A DNA stretch of 64,000 nt from Lutjanus erythropterus (GCA_020091685.1 CM034607.1:9483465-9547464), one strand, 5' to 3'; shown: positions 48,238 to 59,349, counted from the stretch's first letter. Notes: generated by a model from the letters alone, not told the origin. Numbers and translations are program-made.

Positions 48238-49515
48238 CTCGAGAGCTTTGCTTCTAAAAACAGTAACAATCGTTTGGTCACTAACAACTGCACATATTTG
48301 TCATGTGACATTTGCATATTTATTACTTTAGAATACATCACTTTACCTATCTTTATTTTCATTACAATGGATTCAGTACCTGTCTGATTCTACTGTCAGT
48401 ACTTTATGTATTTGGAGTATTGTGATATAAATGTATCTTTATAGTATCAGTGTAGGTAAAATGCCAATGCACAGTCCAATCCATTTTCCTCATTTTCTCC
48501 CTGTTTTCTTTCAGAACAAGGTCCTTCTAGGTACATTCTAGTGAAAAACAGGACAAGGTGGCACAACGCTAAGACATACTGTAGGTCCACGTACACAGAC
48601 CTCGTCAGTGTGAGAACATGTCTGTGAATCAAAACATCTCCTCACTTCTGTCAGAAAAAAGCTGGATCGGTCTCCACAGACAACACTGACTCGCTGGTCT
48701 GACCGCGCCATAGATCCTTCAGTAACTGGGAAAGGTCAGCCTAACAACACTGGGCATCATGCTGTGATCAACACAGTCACAGGAAAGTGGCTGGATACTA
48801 AGTGCACGGAAAAGTACTATTTTGTCTGTCAAACGCTTCAAGACTACAAGCGACGTTGAAGTTAAAGTTCCAGTCTGAGGCCGACCTGGCGATCCTGCTG
48901 TCCAGCAGCAGATCTTAGATCAGGTACTGTGAGTCTGAAGCTGCTAAATGTAATTTGCTGATAATGAGTTTGGTGAGAGTTGTTGGAGTGTAAGTTCCAC
49001 ACGAGCTGGACTGACTCAGTGATAAGCAAGTCAATTTTTCTGATATGAAAGCCCTCAAAGCTAGTTAGCTGGCCATGCTAACATTTGCACGTTCTATAAT
49101 AACAAATAAACACTCTGTTTAGTCCATTCTTCTAAGTTTGCTCTTGTGCCTCTGGTTTTGTTCTTGGTTTAAAAGAAGAAGAAAAGCAAAGAAAGACTTA
49201 TGCGTTAAAGGTTGAATGATGTGATATCCACCATTTTAAAATTTTTGTTTCTTTTCAGCTGCATGCTAAGCTGAAGAAACATATATTACCAGACTTTAAA
49301 CTCCGCTGGATTGAGACAGATGAGCAGACATTTCACAAGGAAAAAAGAAAGAGGAAGAGGAAGGTATTTCATTTGCATTTTTATTTTAGATATGCACTTT
49401 CTTGGTGAGTGGTATTGATCGTCCCATCTAATCTTCCGTAGAAACCCCAGATATCAACTTCATGATAAAACCTCATGATTTCTGTTTTCTGCCTGTTTTA
49501 GAATCGGCCGGCTGA
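46791..49515 (+). pseudogene. Unit 2 copy of the two-CTLD lectin gene, frameshifted
   Basis: All five exons are recognisable with intact splice sites: 46791-46827, 47022-47389, 48515-48923, 49259-49363 and 49502-49515. The signal exon is the same length as in unit 1, but both CTLD exons are 10 nt shorter (368 against 378 and 409 against 419) and exon 4 is 1 nt shorter. A one-base loss after TACTGCAAAGAA in CTLD1 and another at GTGTGAGAACATG in CTLD2 break the frame. The CTLD2 exon contains GGTCAGCCTAACAAC, which would read GQPNN, a sugar-site-like motif absent from the unit 1 protein. Both AATAAA signals of unit 1 are altered here. If the indels were sequencing errors this could be a second functional gene, but many dispersed indels make decay more likely. 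Confidence 0.8.
48177..48235. repeat. (ACT)n(AAT)n microsatellite in intron 2 of the pseudogene
   Basis: About 10 ACT and 10 AAT repeats, the expanded counterpart of 41468-41495. Confidence 0.92.
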
Positions 49516-50082
49516 GCAGTCATTCTGCAGAGGACATCATGGTCTTCTTAAAATTAGCATTCTTCAATAACAAACCAAAATTAGTCAATTTATCTAACAT
49601 AATGCTTCAGTTCTATTTGTAGTGTCATTACATGTTTTCTACACCATCACTGTCACTGATGTCACTTGGTATGTATTTGGTGCATGATGTGCAGCAACAG
49701 CTTTTTATACCTAAAATGTTCATTTCACTGGATCTTTTGCTTGTTTTGAGTTTAAAATGAGAGCAGAATTCAGAGCACATAGTGTGATTTGAAATGATTT
49801 TGAAAAGTATAAACCTGTTTTTGCTTTTGTCATATTTAAATATCCTTTCCTCTTGAAAATGTATAACTTTAATTGCTTGATGCTTAGCAGTTTTATTCTG
49901 GCTTTGATTTGTGATCTTTTAATAATGATCATAGATAACAATCTATTGTAATTCCTAGCAATACATTTCTTATAATGTGATTTATCTTTTGTTTGTTGCA
50001 AAGACCTTTTTGTTTGTGGTACTTAATTAAATATGGAACATTAATGCAAAGCTACTTCATCCAGTAATGTCCTGTGGCTAGT

Positions 50083-50575
50083 TAAAGGACCAGTGTGTGG
50101 GACAGAGATTGTCTACTGGCGATCTACAGGTCACATCCAGCCCACAGAACAGCCACTGATGAAAGTATGTAATATTTATGTTTGTTGTATTACAAAGCTG
50201 GTGCATGTGGCAAATATCCAGGAAAAGATGCTGTACAAAGTACTGCTAATGCAAACTGACATTCCCTACTGTTGCAGCTTCACATTAAAGCATTTAACTT
50301 GCGAAACACAAATGAACTTTTTTAAAGGACCAGTGTGTAGCTAGCAGTGAACTTACAGACTGTAATCACTCTCCCCATCCAAACATGTAAGGAAACATAA
50401 AGTGTCTCCAAAATTAACACAAACCAAAGACCTATTTAGAGCCATTCTGTTCAGGGCTACTGTAGAAGCGGCTCATTCTAATGTAAAGAAAAACACGATT
50501 CTTATTTTCAGGTGATTATACACTAATGAAAACATCATGAATATTATTTTCATTTACACAGAGATCACATATTAT
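50083..50575. mobile_element. TTAAAGGACC-type repeats in the 3' flank (unit 2)
   Basis: Same arrangement as 43774-44390 in unit 1: starts 'ttaaaggaccagtgtgt' near 50083 and 50323. Confidence 0.6.
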
Positions 50576-50640
50576 TGGCTGAACTATGATGATTCACACA
50601 TATGCTAAAATAGTGTCGGTCCAATGTAATATCACCAAAT

Positions 50641-51260
50641 CAGTTTATTGATATTGCTAAGTCGTTAACCTATGAGACCAGTGATGTGACTAGTCAGAGA
50701 CTAATGATATCCACACTCACTGATCTATTCACCTTCACTCAGCCCCTTAGATGTTTTGCTGCTGTACATACATGAACAAAATAGCAGGTGCACAGGAGAT
50801 GCACAATCCTGCATCAGACCTAACATCTCTGCATATGTTGTTCAAATTTCAGCTGAGGGTGCAAAATATTAAACTGAGGTGCAGTGTGAGCTTTGGACCC
50901 TGAAGTCTCTTTATTTATGGTGAAAACTGGGGCAATTTGGTTGTAAATCTGGAGAACTGGGACATTATATTGTTTACAGATATTTGTATTGATATATATA
51001 TATATATATACTGATCTCTCAGAGTTGGCCTGTGATGTGCATTGTGATGTGCATGGTGCATTGCCCATAGTGAAATATAGGGCAGATTGTGAAGAACAAG
51101 AGTGCAAAGAACATCTGTTATTTCCTCTTTATGTATTTGTTCATTTGTTACTTCAAGACAGAAAATGAGAAAGGTTCCTAATGGCAAATTTAAATGTTTT
51201 CATTATTATTGTTTTGTTTTTCCTTTAGGGTGACCAGTGCCAGAATGTAAGGGGCTGCCT
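50641..51260. other. Unit-2-specific noncoding stretch
   Basis: It includes a short (AT)n at about 50993-51010. No homology to the other units, no gene and no recognised repeat family. Confidence 0.4.
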
Positions 51261-52515
51261 TTATGACCTATGCCTTGATATAGTCCCATGAGAGTGTGTC
51301 TGTGTGTATAGTAGGTTTGTGTTGGTAGAGGCACATGTTGCAATTATTAATTCCACATGAGAGAAATCAGAGTGCCATTTGCTTCTGCATATTTCCATGT
51401 TTCCTGTAAACTATCCAGCCAGGGAAAGACTTGTCACAGTGGCCAATAGCGCTAAATTAGCCTAAACATAACACCTCCCCAATCATTCAGCGAGACAGCT
51501 GCCCATTTACCTAACTGACTCTTTCTAGACTTGGACCTCCTAGTGAACACATTGAAACTGGACCACACTTTGTCTTCGCCCCTGATGGAGGTTTGACAAC
51601 AGGAATACAGTACATGGGTTGTTACTACAATGTAGTTACATTAGCAACAAGTAAGCTGCCCTTCCATCAGGAAACTCTAAATGACCATGGTACTGTATTC
51701 CCTGTTGATCTTGGAGGCTGGTGTTCAGTCCCAGTCCAGCTGTGTTCACTGGGGGCTACTGGCCCAGTTCTGTTAGCCGCTAATAGCAGCTAGGTTTGCA
51801 GAAACTCAGCCATCAGAGTCAAATCAGAGAGCATGCTCTTTATTAAATCTGATCCAGCTTCACCCAACTCAGTGAATCAAGTGAATTAAGTGAATAAATT
51901 CAAGCCAGAGGACCTGTAACCACTGGATTTTGGTGAGACAAAACATGGTTTGAGGTAGGGAACACCCTGGAAGACATACCAAAATAATACTGTATACTGC
52001 TGCTAGCTAGATAACAAAGAAATCTTAGCCTTAGCTGTACACACAAATAGTAACTAAGAAGACTGACTGACAGCTAGATGTCATGATATTATTGGTTGAC
52101 AGTGGTTGGTTCTAGGTTATGAAAGCATGCATCATATTCTGTTTACAGGAAGAAAGCACGTAATTGGATTTTTGCTATAAAACTTCAAAGAAATCGATAT
52201 TTGTATTTTTCTTTGGCATATATTAAAAAGGTGCATAATATGACAGGGATGTGAAAGGTAAAAGGTTGAAAGGGTTGAAAAGACATTTTGCATTTCATCT
52301 CAATTTTAATCAAAATTTAAAAGATCAACATTTAAAACTGGACTTACCAATGTTTTCTTTTATCTGAGCAATATTTTCAAACGACTACATGTAATGAAAA
52401 AGTGTTGCTCACAGTCAAGTATAGTCACTGTACACTGCCCAGCACCAAACTGCAGAGAGTCTTAATGTATTTTGAAGAGGATTAAAATGACTGGTACTGA
52501 TACAATGCTTTCAAT

Positions 52516-52740
52516 GTCTGTCACCTTTAGTTTGCTCACATCCTGTAATAATGTGAATACCCTGAACACAAGGTCACATGCTTCATTTCACCACCTGATA
52601 GCGCATGAAAATTAGTTCAAGCTCTGTTCTCACGCCCAATGAGATGAAGATTTTGATTTTACATAACTACTTCAGGATTTCCTAATCACTTATGGAAACC
52701 AAATATGGGTCCCAGTCTGAGAAAAAAGCCAAATGTAGCA
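52516..52740 (+). promoter_or_regulatory. Upstream block shared by all four units (copy 3)
   Basis: Same ordered words as 38301-38520 and nearly identical to copy 2. Confidence 0.45.
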
Positions 52741-54184
52741 TTGAAATGGATCCTCCTTAGTTAACCTGTTCTTTTCCTAAGTGTCTGACCTACATGAATG
52801 TACCTAAGACATTAAAAATATTGTTGCAGTTGCAGTGAGTGTGCCCCCAGTTTGAAGACGCACAGATGAATACCAGCATGGAAGCTAAGCAATGACCTGC
52901 TGAAGATAGCAACAAAATATCAAGACAGCCTTTTCCAACAGGAAACCACCCTTATAGATCAAATATTGCTCTCTCAATCAGTAATTTTATCTCTCCTGTT
53001 TATCTCACAACTGCAATTACTGAATCTCAAATGAGCGTATTACTTTTGTCTTACCTGAAACTGCAGGGAACAGCAGACATAGCAGACGAACACAGCCTAT
53101 TCCCCGATCTATGATCTAATGTCACCTGACCTAAAGGTGGTGCAAGACAGTTCAAGTGATGTGAGCTAGTTTTTCAATGTAGTGTTATAAAGAGTTTATC
53201 ATATAATTAACTTCTGTAGGAATGCTTACTTAACATACCCAGCTTACTATCTAAACCAGAAGCAAGAGAAGTGTAGCAGTAAGGTAGATGCTACAGGTGG
53301 AGGCTGCTGCCCTCTGGTGGTTGGAAGGATAAATAAGCCCATTAGTAATAATGGGTATATTTATAGATAGACATTTGACAGTTGTCACTAGGAAAATATG
53401 GTGATATGATGATATAACCATACTAAAAGAATTTAATTACACTAAAAGATAGTATATGTATACATTAATAAGACAATTAAAGCAGACATTTAAGAGCAAC
53501 ACAAAAGTTACTTCCCGAGTAACTACATTTATAATGTGGTAATTGGTGAAGTGATTCAATTAAATGAGAAATACGTAGCAATTATGCATCAAGAAATGAT
53601 AACAACAGTCCAAATACCAGTTGGAGCCATAGCCAGTACATTAAATAGGCTGAAATTCTATTTAATATACAAACTATGGTTGAAGTGAGTTGTTTCCTGC
53701 TGCCCTCAGGTAGCTGCAGGAACAATGAGTACAAGATTGGCCCATCATTGTAATTTGCCAATAACAACCAACAACAATAACTGTCTATTGACTGTGAATG
53801 TGAAGCTAAACCAGTTGTCTTAAAAACTGCCTGCCAGACTTCATTAACATATTGCTCAGTTTAACTGTTATGAACGTCTACTCCCATTAAAAGATGATTG
53901 ATGATTTCTTACAACTCATAAACAGACACTCATTTGGCAGACAGTCTGTGCTAATTTGAACTCTAACTAACGTGAAACAGGCAAACAAAAATAGCTTTTT
54001 CCGACTTGTAAGAAAAAATTTCAAAGGACACTGCAGCTGTAGCAGCGTGATCAAATAGCTCTTTAATGAATTGTATGGGTATCTGTCTGTCCGCCTCTTC
54101 ACCAGTGCATGCTTTATGCTAATACCTGCTGCTCTCATAGCTTTGGGTTGTAATATTCTTGACCAAGTTCAATGGCACACATTC
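52741..54184. other. Unit 3 spacer between upstream block and promoter
   Basis: Mostly noncoding. 53930-54120 matches the unit 2 spacer (45985-46300; 'aatttgaactctaactaac', 'gaaacaggcaaacaaaaata'). The 52800-53900 part has no match in unit 2 and would be an insertion there or a deletion in unit 2. No gene was recognised. Confidence 0.45.
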
Positions 54185-54373
54185 AATTTCACCATTATGA
54201 TTTGTATGTTTCTGCATCCTGTTTTCTGAAGTCATGAGAAAATGACTGACTTTGGGTTTGCATAAGTGCTTTAGAGACGCGGGGCAGGAACTGAATAAAA
54301 GTAGGTGAACACTTAGTGAAGGTTTGAGATGTTCTGGAACAACCTGCGGAAACAAAAGCTGGAACTTCCCAAG
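54185..54373 (+). pseudogene. Orphan promoter and first exon of a third lectin copy
   Basis: The block 'tttcaccattatgatttgta' to 'aaagctggaacttcccaagg' matches units 1 and 2, with ATAAAAG at 54295-54301 and a good donor (AAG|GTAAGA) after 54373. No lectin exon follows: homology ends about 30 bp downstream. Promoter activity, if any, would run into the minisatellite. Confidence 0.65.
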
Positions 54374-54414
54374 GTAAGATTCCTCCTCTGCTTTAAAACT
54401 GAAATATGGTACCT

Positions 54415-54991
54415 ATGGTGCCTTGCTTCAAACCGGGGTATCCTTCTCATGCAGCAGCACGCCGCGTGCGCTGCCTTGCTTCAAACCGGGGTATCCTTCT
54501 CATGCAGCAGCACACCGCGTGCTCTGCCTTGCGCTTGCTCATTAGTGTGCCAGTATTAGGTCTTTCTTTCCACGCATCCGTCTCATGCAGCAGCACGCCG
54601 CGTGCTCTGCCTTGTTTCAAACCGGGGTGTCCTTCTCATGCAGCAGCACGCCGCGTGCTCTGCCTTGTTTCAAACCGGGGTGTCCTTCTCATGCAGCAGC
54701 ACACCACGTGCTCTGCCTTGCGCTTGCTCATTAGTGTGCCAGTATTAGGTCTTTCTTTCCACGCATCCATCTCATGCAGCAGCACGCCGCGTGCACTGCC
54801 TTGCTTCAAGCCGGGGTATTCTTCTCATGCAGCAGCACACCGCGTGCTCTGCCTTGCTTCAAACCAGGGTGTCCTTCTCATGCAGCAGCACACCGCGTGC
54901 TCTGCCTTGCGCTTGCTCATTAGTGTGCTAGTATTAAGTCCTTCTTTCCACGCATCCATCTCATGCAGCAGCACACCGCGTGCTCTGCCTT
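54415..54991. repeat. Higher-order minisatellite, 189-bp period (53+53+83)
   Basis: The shared core CTCATGCAGCAGCAC recurs with CAT of the core at 54448, 54501, 54584, 54637, 54690, 54773, 54826, 54879 and 54962, giving spacings 53, 83, 53, 53, 83, 53, 53 and 83. Two 53-bp monomers (GCTTCAAACCGGGGTATCCTT type) and one 83-bp monomer (GCGCTTGCTCATTAGTGTGC type) form a unit repeated three times at exactly 189 bp. Since 189 is a multiple of 3, a plus-strand frame (54406-55248, 280 codons) stays open. The array end (GCTTCAGGCCGGGG) merges into the SINE-like copy next to it, which suggests the monomer arose from that element's flank. Confidence 0.9.
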
Positions 54992-55013
54992 GGTATCCGC
55001 TGACACGGATACC
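54992..55013. other. 8-bp perfect hairpin at the end of the minisatellite
   Basis: GGTATCCG (54992-54999) and CGGATACC (55006-55013) pair around CTGACA, at the junction between the array and the SINE-like element. It may be a former element terminus. Confidence 0.6.
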
Positions 55014-55019
55014 CTGCTT

Positions 55020-55157
55020 CAGGCCGGGGCTGGTAGCATTAAGGGCCTTGCCTAGGGGCCCACACTGTATAGATGGTAATGTCCTGACTGAGATTCGAAC
55101 CCGGGCCGTCCATGTCATAGTCAGTAGCATTAACCACTTATCTAAACAGCTGCTACG
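55020..55157 (-). mobile_element. tRNA-derived SINE-like copy 1
   Basis: On the minus strand an A-box-like TAGATAAGTGGTTAATGC and a B-box GGTTCGAATCT lie about 40 bases apart, followed by CTATACAGTGTGGGCCCCTAGGCAAGGCC, a conserved-core-like segment. Copy 2 at 56987-57117 has the same layout. It is not a plausible functional tRNA because the acceptor stem is not paired. Confidence 0.65.
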
Positions 55158-55250
55158 TATATGTATACATATGAACATGTATATATATGTGCGTATTTGC
55201 ATATGTGTGTATATATGCATGTGTGCATGTCTCCTCTTGTTCGTATAGGC

Positions 55251-56978
55251 CAGGGGTGTTTTGCAAAGTCCGGCCCGCGGGATGACTTTGCAAAGTGTGA
55301 AAATTACAGATGCAACGATTCCTGGAGTAATTCGAGTAATTTGATTACTAAAATATGTTTAAACCTGTACAACTGTACAGCAGACTGTGTTTGGCATGTG
55401 GGGGTTATTAAAGACCAGAGTACTGATGAGCACCGACATTTACATTTTGATATAATTTATTATCACACGGCTGCAGCATCTCTCCTCTCTGCGTCAGTGC
55501 AGCTCCTCCATACACACACGTACAGTACAGACACACAGAGGAGGTCAGTGTGATTCTCTGACCCTGTCTGCATCTGATATGTTGACTTTCTTCATCTGCA
55601 GGATATTTTATAAAGACAAAAAGACAAAACCTAACTCGTATTCTCGGTTTTTCCCCACATATTAATCCACCCGCGATTCAGTTTTCACAGCAGCAGAGAA
55701 GCCGCGTGTGGAGGAGACTGTTGTTAATGACGGAGTTTATTACAACAGAAACTATGACATCGACACCAACCAGAATTAAACAACTGTATAAGGAGGCCTA
55801 TACGTAAAACAGGAGAGTCTGTGTTTCTCTGTGAGAAGGAGAGGAGGACAGACTGATCACTAATCAATCACTGATACCGTCGTCCTCTCGGACTGATTAG
55901 AAAAACTAAAAATGCCAAAATTGGTGACAAACCAAACCCGGGTGTCCACACAAATAAAGTCTTTGTGTGAAACACTGCAGAGTTTAACATCGTGCTGTTT
56001 ACAGACAGTCTGCTGTCTGTAGTTTGACAGAGACACAGAGGGTCGTGTCTAGAAGGGAACCCTAGATCCGCGAAAGATCGCGCGAGTTTGATATTTTAGT
56101 AGAAATAACGGACACAAATCTCACAAATAAAGAGTTAGACACGACCGAAAAAGGTGCGCAGCTCCAAAAATAGAAAATCATGTCTCGGTGCCGATGTTTT
56201 TAATGTGGCGGGCCGCCATAAATAAAACACTATTCACTGAACCACAGAGAGTCACTGAAACACTGATCACTGACCTGCTGTGATAGAAAAAATACTCACA
56301 TTCTTTATTTAAGTAAAAGCACTAATACCACGATGTAAAAATACCTAATTACAATTTAAAAATCTTGTATGTTATTGTTTCCATTTTTGAAAAATCAACA
56401 TTTTTATTGCTGTTGTTGTACTTTAATTGTATTCTAATTGGTATTTTTTGATGACTAAATACAGACCTGCAAACTCATAAGAGGAGAAAAAGGTGGCATG
56501 TTGGTAAACCAGTCCCCTGTCCTCTGGGGGTCTGGGAGCGTCTGTCCTGCTCCAGAAGAAAAATGTTGTGATTTTAACATGTTAACAAAACATCCTGGTG
56601 ACTGTTTCAGTTAAAAGAGTTAGTTCCATCTTCTGTTTGTGGTTTCTGCAGACATTACTACCTTTACTTTTACCTTTGTACTTGAAAAAAAGTAAAAAAT
56701 TAAGTAAAAACAGTAAAAGTAAATCTACAGTAAAAGTAAAGTTACTTTACTGAGTATTTTTACTTTAGCAATTTACCAATTTACCATTGTTCTTAAATAA
56801 AGCAAAAGTAATGTAATAGAAAAACAGAACGTGAAGAACACTCAATATTTCTTATCTGATTACCTGATTAATCAGCAGAATAATCGATAGATTATGCTTT
56901 AATTTTACTGGTCCAGCCCACTTGAGATCAAATTGGGCTGTATGTGGCCCCTGAACCAAAATGATTCTTACACCCCTG
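55251..56978. mobile_element. hAT-type nonautonomous element, 1728 bp, with 8-bp target duplication
   Basis: The termini CAGGGGTGT (55251) and ACACCCCTG (ending 56978) are inverted. The right end carries 'ggcccctgaaccaaaatgat' and 'agatcaaattgggctgtatg', typical of a common fish hAT family. Flanks GTATAGGC (55243-55250) and GTGTAGGC (56979-56986) are an 8-bp duplication with one mismatch. Internally, 56280-56800 resembles another CAGAGCTGG/AAAAGTA-rich family, suggesting nesting. No transposase frame was seen. Confidence 0.75.
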
Positions 56979-56986
56979 GTGTAGGC

Positions 56987-57117
56987 TGATAGTACTAAAA
57001 TCCTTGCCTAGAGGTCCACACTGTATAGATGGTATTGCCCTGACTGGGATTCGAACCCCGACCAACCATGTCATGGTCAGTATCGTTGACCACTAATCTA
57101 AACAGCTGCTGCGCAAA
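56987..57117 (-). mobile_element. tRNA-derived SINE-like copy 2
   Basis: Same family as 55020-55157. The B-box region GGGGTTCGAATCCC is better preserved here and the A-box-like part reads TAGATTAGTGG. Both copies are followed downstream by 'catgaacatgt' and TA/TG-rich repeats, so the two may be tandem duplicates later split by the hAT insertion. Confidence 0.65.
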
Positions 57118-57129
57118 CATTTGCATGAA

Positions 57130-57183
57130 CATGTCTATATATATATATATGTGTATACCTGTACGCGTGTGTGTGTGTGTATA
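57130..57183. repeat. (TA)n/(TG)n compound microsatellite
   Basis: Short TA then GT arrays after SINE-like copy 2. A similar TATATG-rich run follows copy 1 at 55158-55225. Confidence 0.8.
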
Positions 57184-57830
57184 TGGGGAGACGATGCGTC
57201 ACCTCAGTACATGCCGCATTTGATGGTAACTTGTGCAATTGTCTTTCAGTTGGCCTCCAGAGTTGTTTTACACAGTCCCATTCATGAAGGCTCTTAGTGT
57301 CCTGTTGATGTTGCACATTTCCAGGCATTTTCTAACTTTCCATACATCCCACATTCTTTACATGTAAGCCCTCTCACTAGGGCTACTTGTAAGGCAGAAT
57401 TTCAACAGATCTCCCTTATTCTGGCATTCCAATAGATCCACATTCTTTTTGATCCCATCCACTGTAAATCAAATTCACTGTCACTTTCTAAGCAAACACA
57501 CCAATGAGTGAGCCAGGTCTAACCTTTCTCTGCCTATAGACAACAACAAAAAAATCTGATTGGATGAGTCTATTTTACTGTTTTCAGGTCAATAACCATT
57601 TCATTGCTGAAGCAAACTTGAGGTTGAAATTAGAATTAGAGGAGAATAACTTAATAATTAAATGAAATAAATCAAATGTAATAGATTTAAATATATATTT
57701 AAAAAAAACTGATATGTTAAGCCTTTTCTGTAGGCCTAGAAAGACTCTCAGGGTTCCCCACTGGCTAAAAAGAAAGATAATATTAGTCTTACATTTCTCA
57801 GAAACATAACTCTGAATAAATGCTAACTTT
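57184..57830. other. Noncoding stretch between units 3 and 4
   Basis: No gene, repeat family or homology to the other units was recognised. Confidence 0.45.
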
Positions 57831-58096
57831 TGCTGTTTAACGGCCTTCAGCCTTGAAATTGAGACCATGATGGCTGGAAGTTGTCAGCTTTAACTCACTG
57901 ATTAGAGCAGGTAAGTGTAATTACTCTAGACCTGTGTTAAGAAAACACAGACTGAAGGGGCACCAGGAGAAAAGAGAGAATAAACTAAAATACACTTTGA
58001 GATGTTTCAAAAGAAAATGGATTTTGATAAAAATGTATTGACATGTTTTATTTTACTACATGAACATGGTTATAATGTCAGATACAGAGACTTCTT

Positions 58097-58335
58097 GCAA
58101 TGGTTGTAAAGTGTCACCTTTAGTTTAGCTTACATAAGAGTGTGAATAACTGAGCAGAAGGCCGCATGCCTCATTTCACCACCTGACAGTGCATGAAAAT
58201 GAGTTCAAGCTCTGTTCTCACTACCAATGAGATGAAGCTGGTTTTACATAATTACTTTAGGATTTCCTAAACCACTAATAGAAAACAAATATGGGTTCCA
58301 GTCTGGGAAAAAAGGCAAATGTAGAGTCGAAATGG
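58097..58335 (+). promoter_or_regulatory. Upstream block shared by all four units (copy 4)
   Basis: Same ordered words as 38301-38520, including 'ggttgtaaagtgtcaccttt', which only copies 1 and 4 share. No gene remains next to it in this unit. Confidence 0.4.
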
Positions 58336-58372
58336 ATCCTCTTTAGTTAAGAGGTTTGTTTCCTGCAACTAC

Positions 58373-59349
58373 CAGTGGTGGACAAAGTACTCAACCCCAG
58401 TACTTGAGTCAAAGTATAGATACTCCTGGTCAAATATTACTCAACTACAAGTGAAAGTTGCTCAGTCAAAATTTTACTTGAGTTAAAGTACTAGAGTACT
58501 TGCTTTTAAAAATACTTAAGTATTCAAAAGTACAAATTACAAAGTACATTTTCTAATATCAATACATGCTGTATTGTTTTCATGATGCATTTACAGAAGC
58601 TTGTAACTCTCTGAAACCATCTAATGATGCACTGATGCTTGTAGAACCACTCTGCTAAACAAAGTCTATAGAAACACCTATAAAAACTTCAGCATAGAAA
58701 TACAATCAAAACCAAAAAGGACAGTTATTGTCATTTTCTGATGTAACTGTATTAAAATCACATGATAACATTAGATTGAAGATAACTGTAAGAAGTTCTC
58801 CAAGTCTGTTAAATAACTGAGATTTCTTTCTGTCTTCAGAGGCAGTATATTTACATGAATTATGCTGATGAAAACAATCCAACTTTAAAAGCTACCTGGA
58901 ATAATGAATAATTATAATAACATCTTGAGATTTAATTTTGTCTTTCTCCTGCCGTCACCATTACCGCTTTTTGTCTGAATGAAAGAAGGAGAGCTTGCTT
59001 GTTCTTGTTACAGAGAGCGCCTGGATGATGTATTTCCACTTTTACATCAGTCCCATTTGAGAGGAGCTACTGTGATTGGTTTCCTTTTGTGAGGAACACA
59101 GCATGTGACCAACTGCATTTTAGAAAAGAAAAAAACACCAACAGCTGACTTCAAAGCTCAGTCGAAAAGTAACAACAACCTTCCTACAAATGTAGTGGAG
59201 TCAAAAGTACAATATTTGTCTTTGAAATGTAGTGGAGTGAAAGTCAGAAGTTTCCAAAAAAACAAATACTCAAGTAAAGCACAGATACTCAAAAAATGTA
59301 CTTAAGTACAGTACTCAAGTAAATGTACTTCACTACTGTCCACCACTGG
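58373..59349. mobile_element. hAT-type nonautonomous element, 977 bp, perfect 8-bp target duplication
   Basis: It begins CAGTGGTGGACAAAGTAC and ends GTCCACCACTG. The perfect duplication GCAACTAC lies at 58365-58372 and 59350-59357. The subterminal ACTTGAGT/ACTCAAGT and AAAAGTAC words are typical of an abundant fish family. No transposase is encoded. It interrupts unit 4 where the other units run uninterrupted. Confidence 0.9.

Larger units (their letters stand above)
45041..51260. repeat. Lectin array, unit 2 (pseudogene-bearing)
   Basis: Homology with unit 1 runs from the upstream block (45715) through promoter, exons and 3' flank to about 50640. The leader (about 45050-45715) matches unit 3 (about 51300-52515) rather than unit 1. 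From about 50640 to 51260 the sequence has no match in unit 1 that I can see. Confidence 0.6.
51261..57830. repeat. Lectin array, unit 3 (promoter remnant plus repeats)
   Basis: Leader homology to unit 2 is interrupted by about 600 bp at roughly 51490-52105, then runs to the shared block (52516-52740). Homology resumes near 53900 and ends just after the 5' UTR exon donor at 54373, beyond which repetitive DNA replaces the whole coding region. Confidence 0.55.

Noticed and set aside
55060-55157. Functional tRNA gene, minus strand (also 56987-57117 and 3672-3836)
   Set aside because: Internal A- and B-box-like segments are present but no acceptor stem pairs, and the downstream body is SINE-like.
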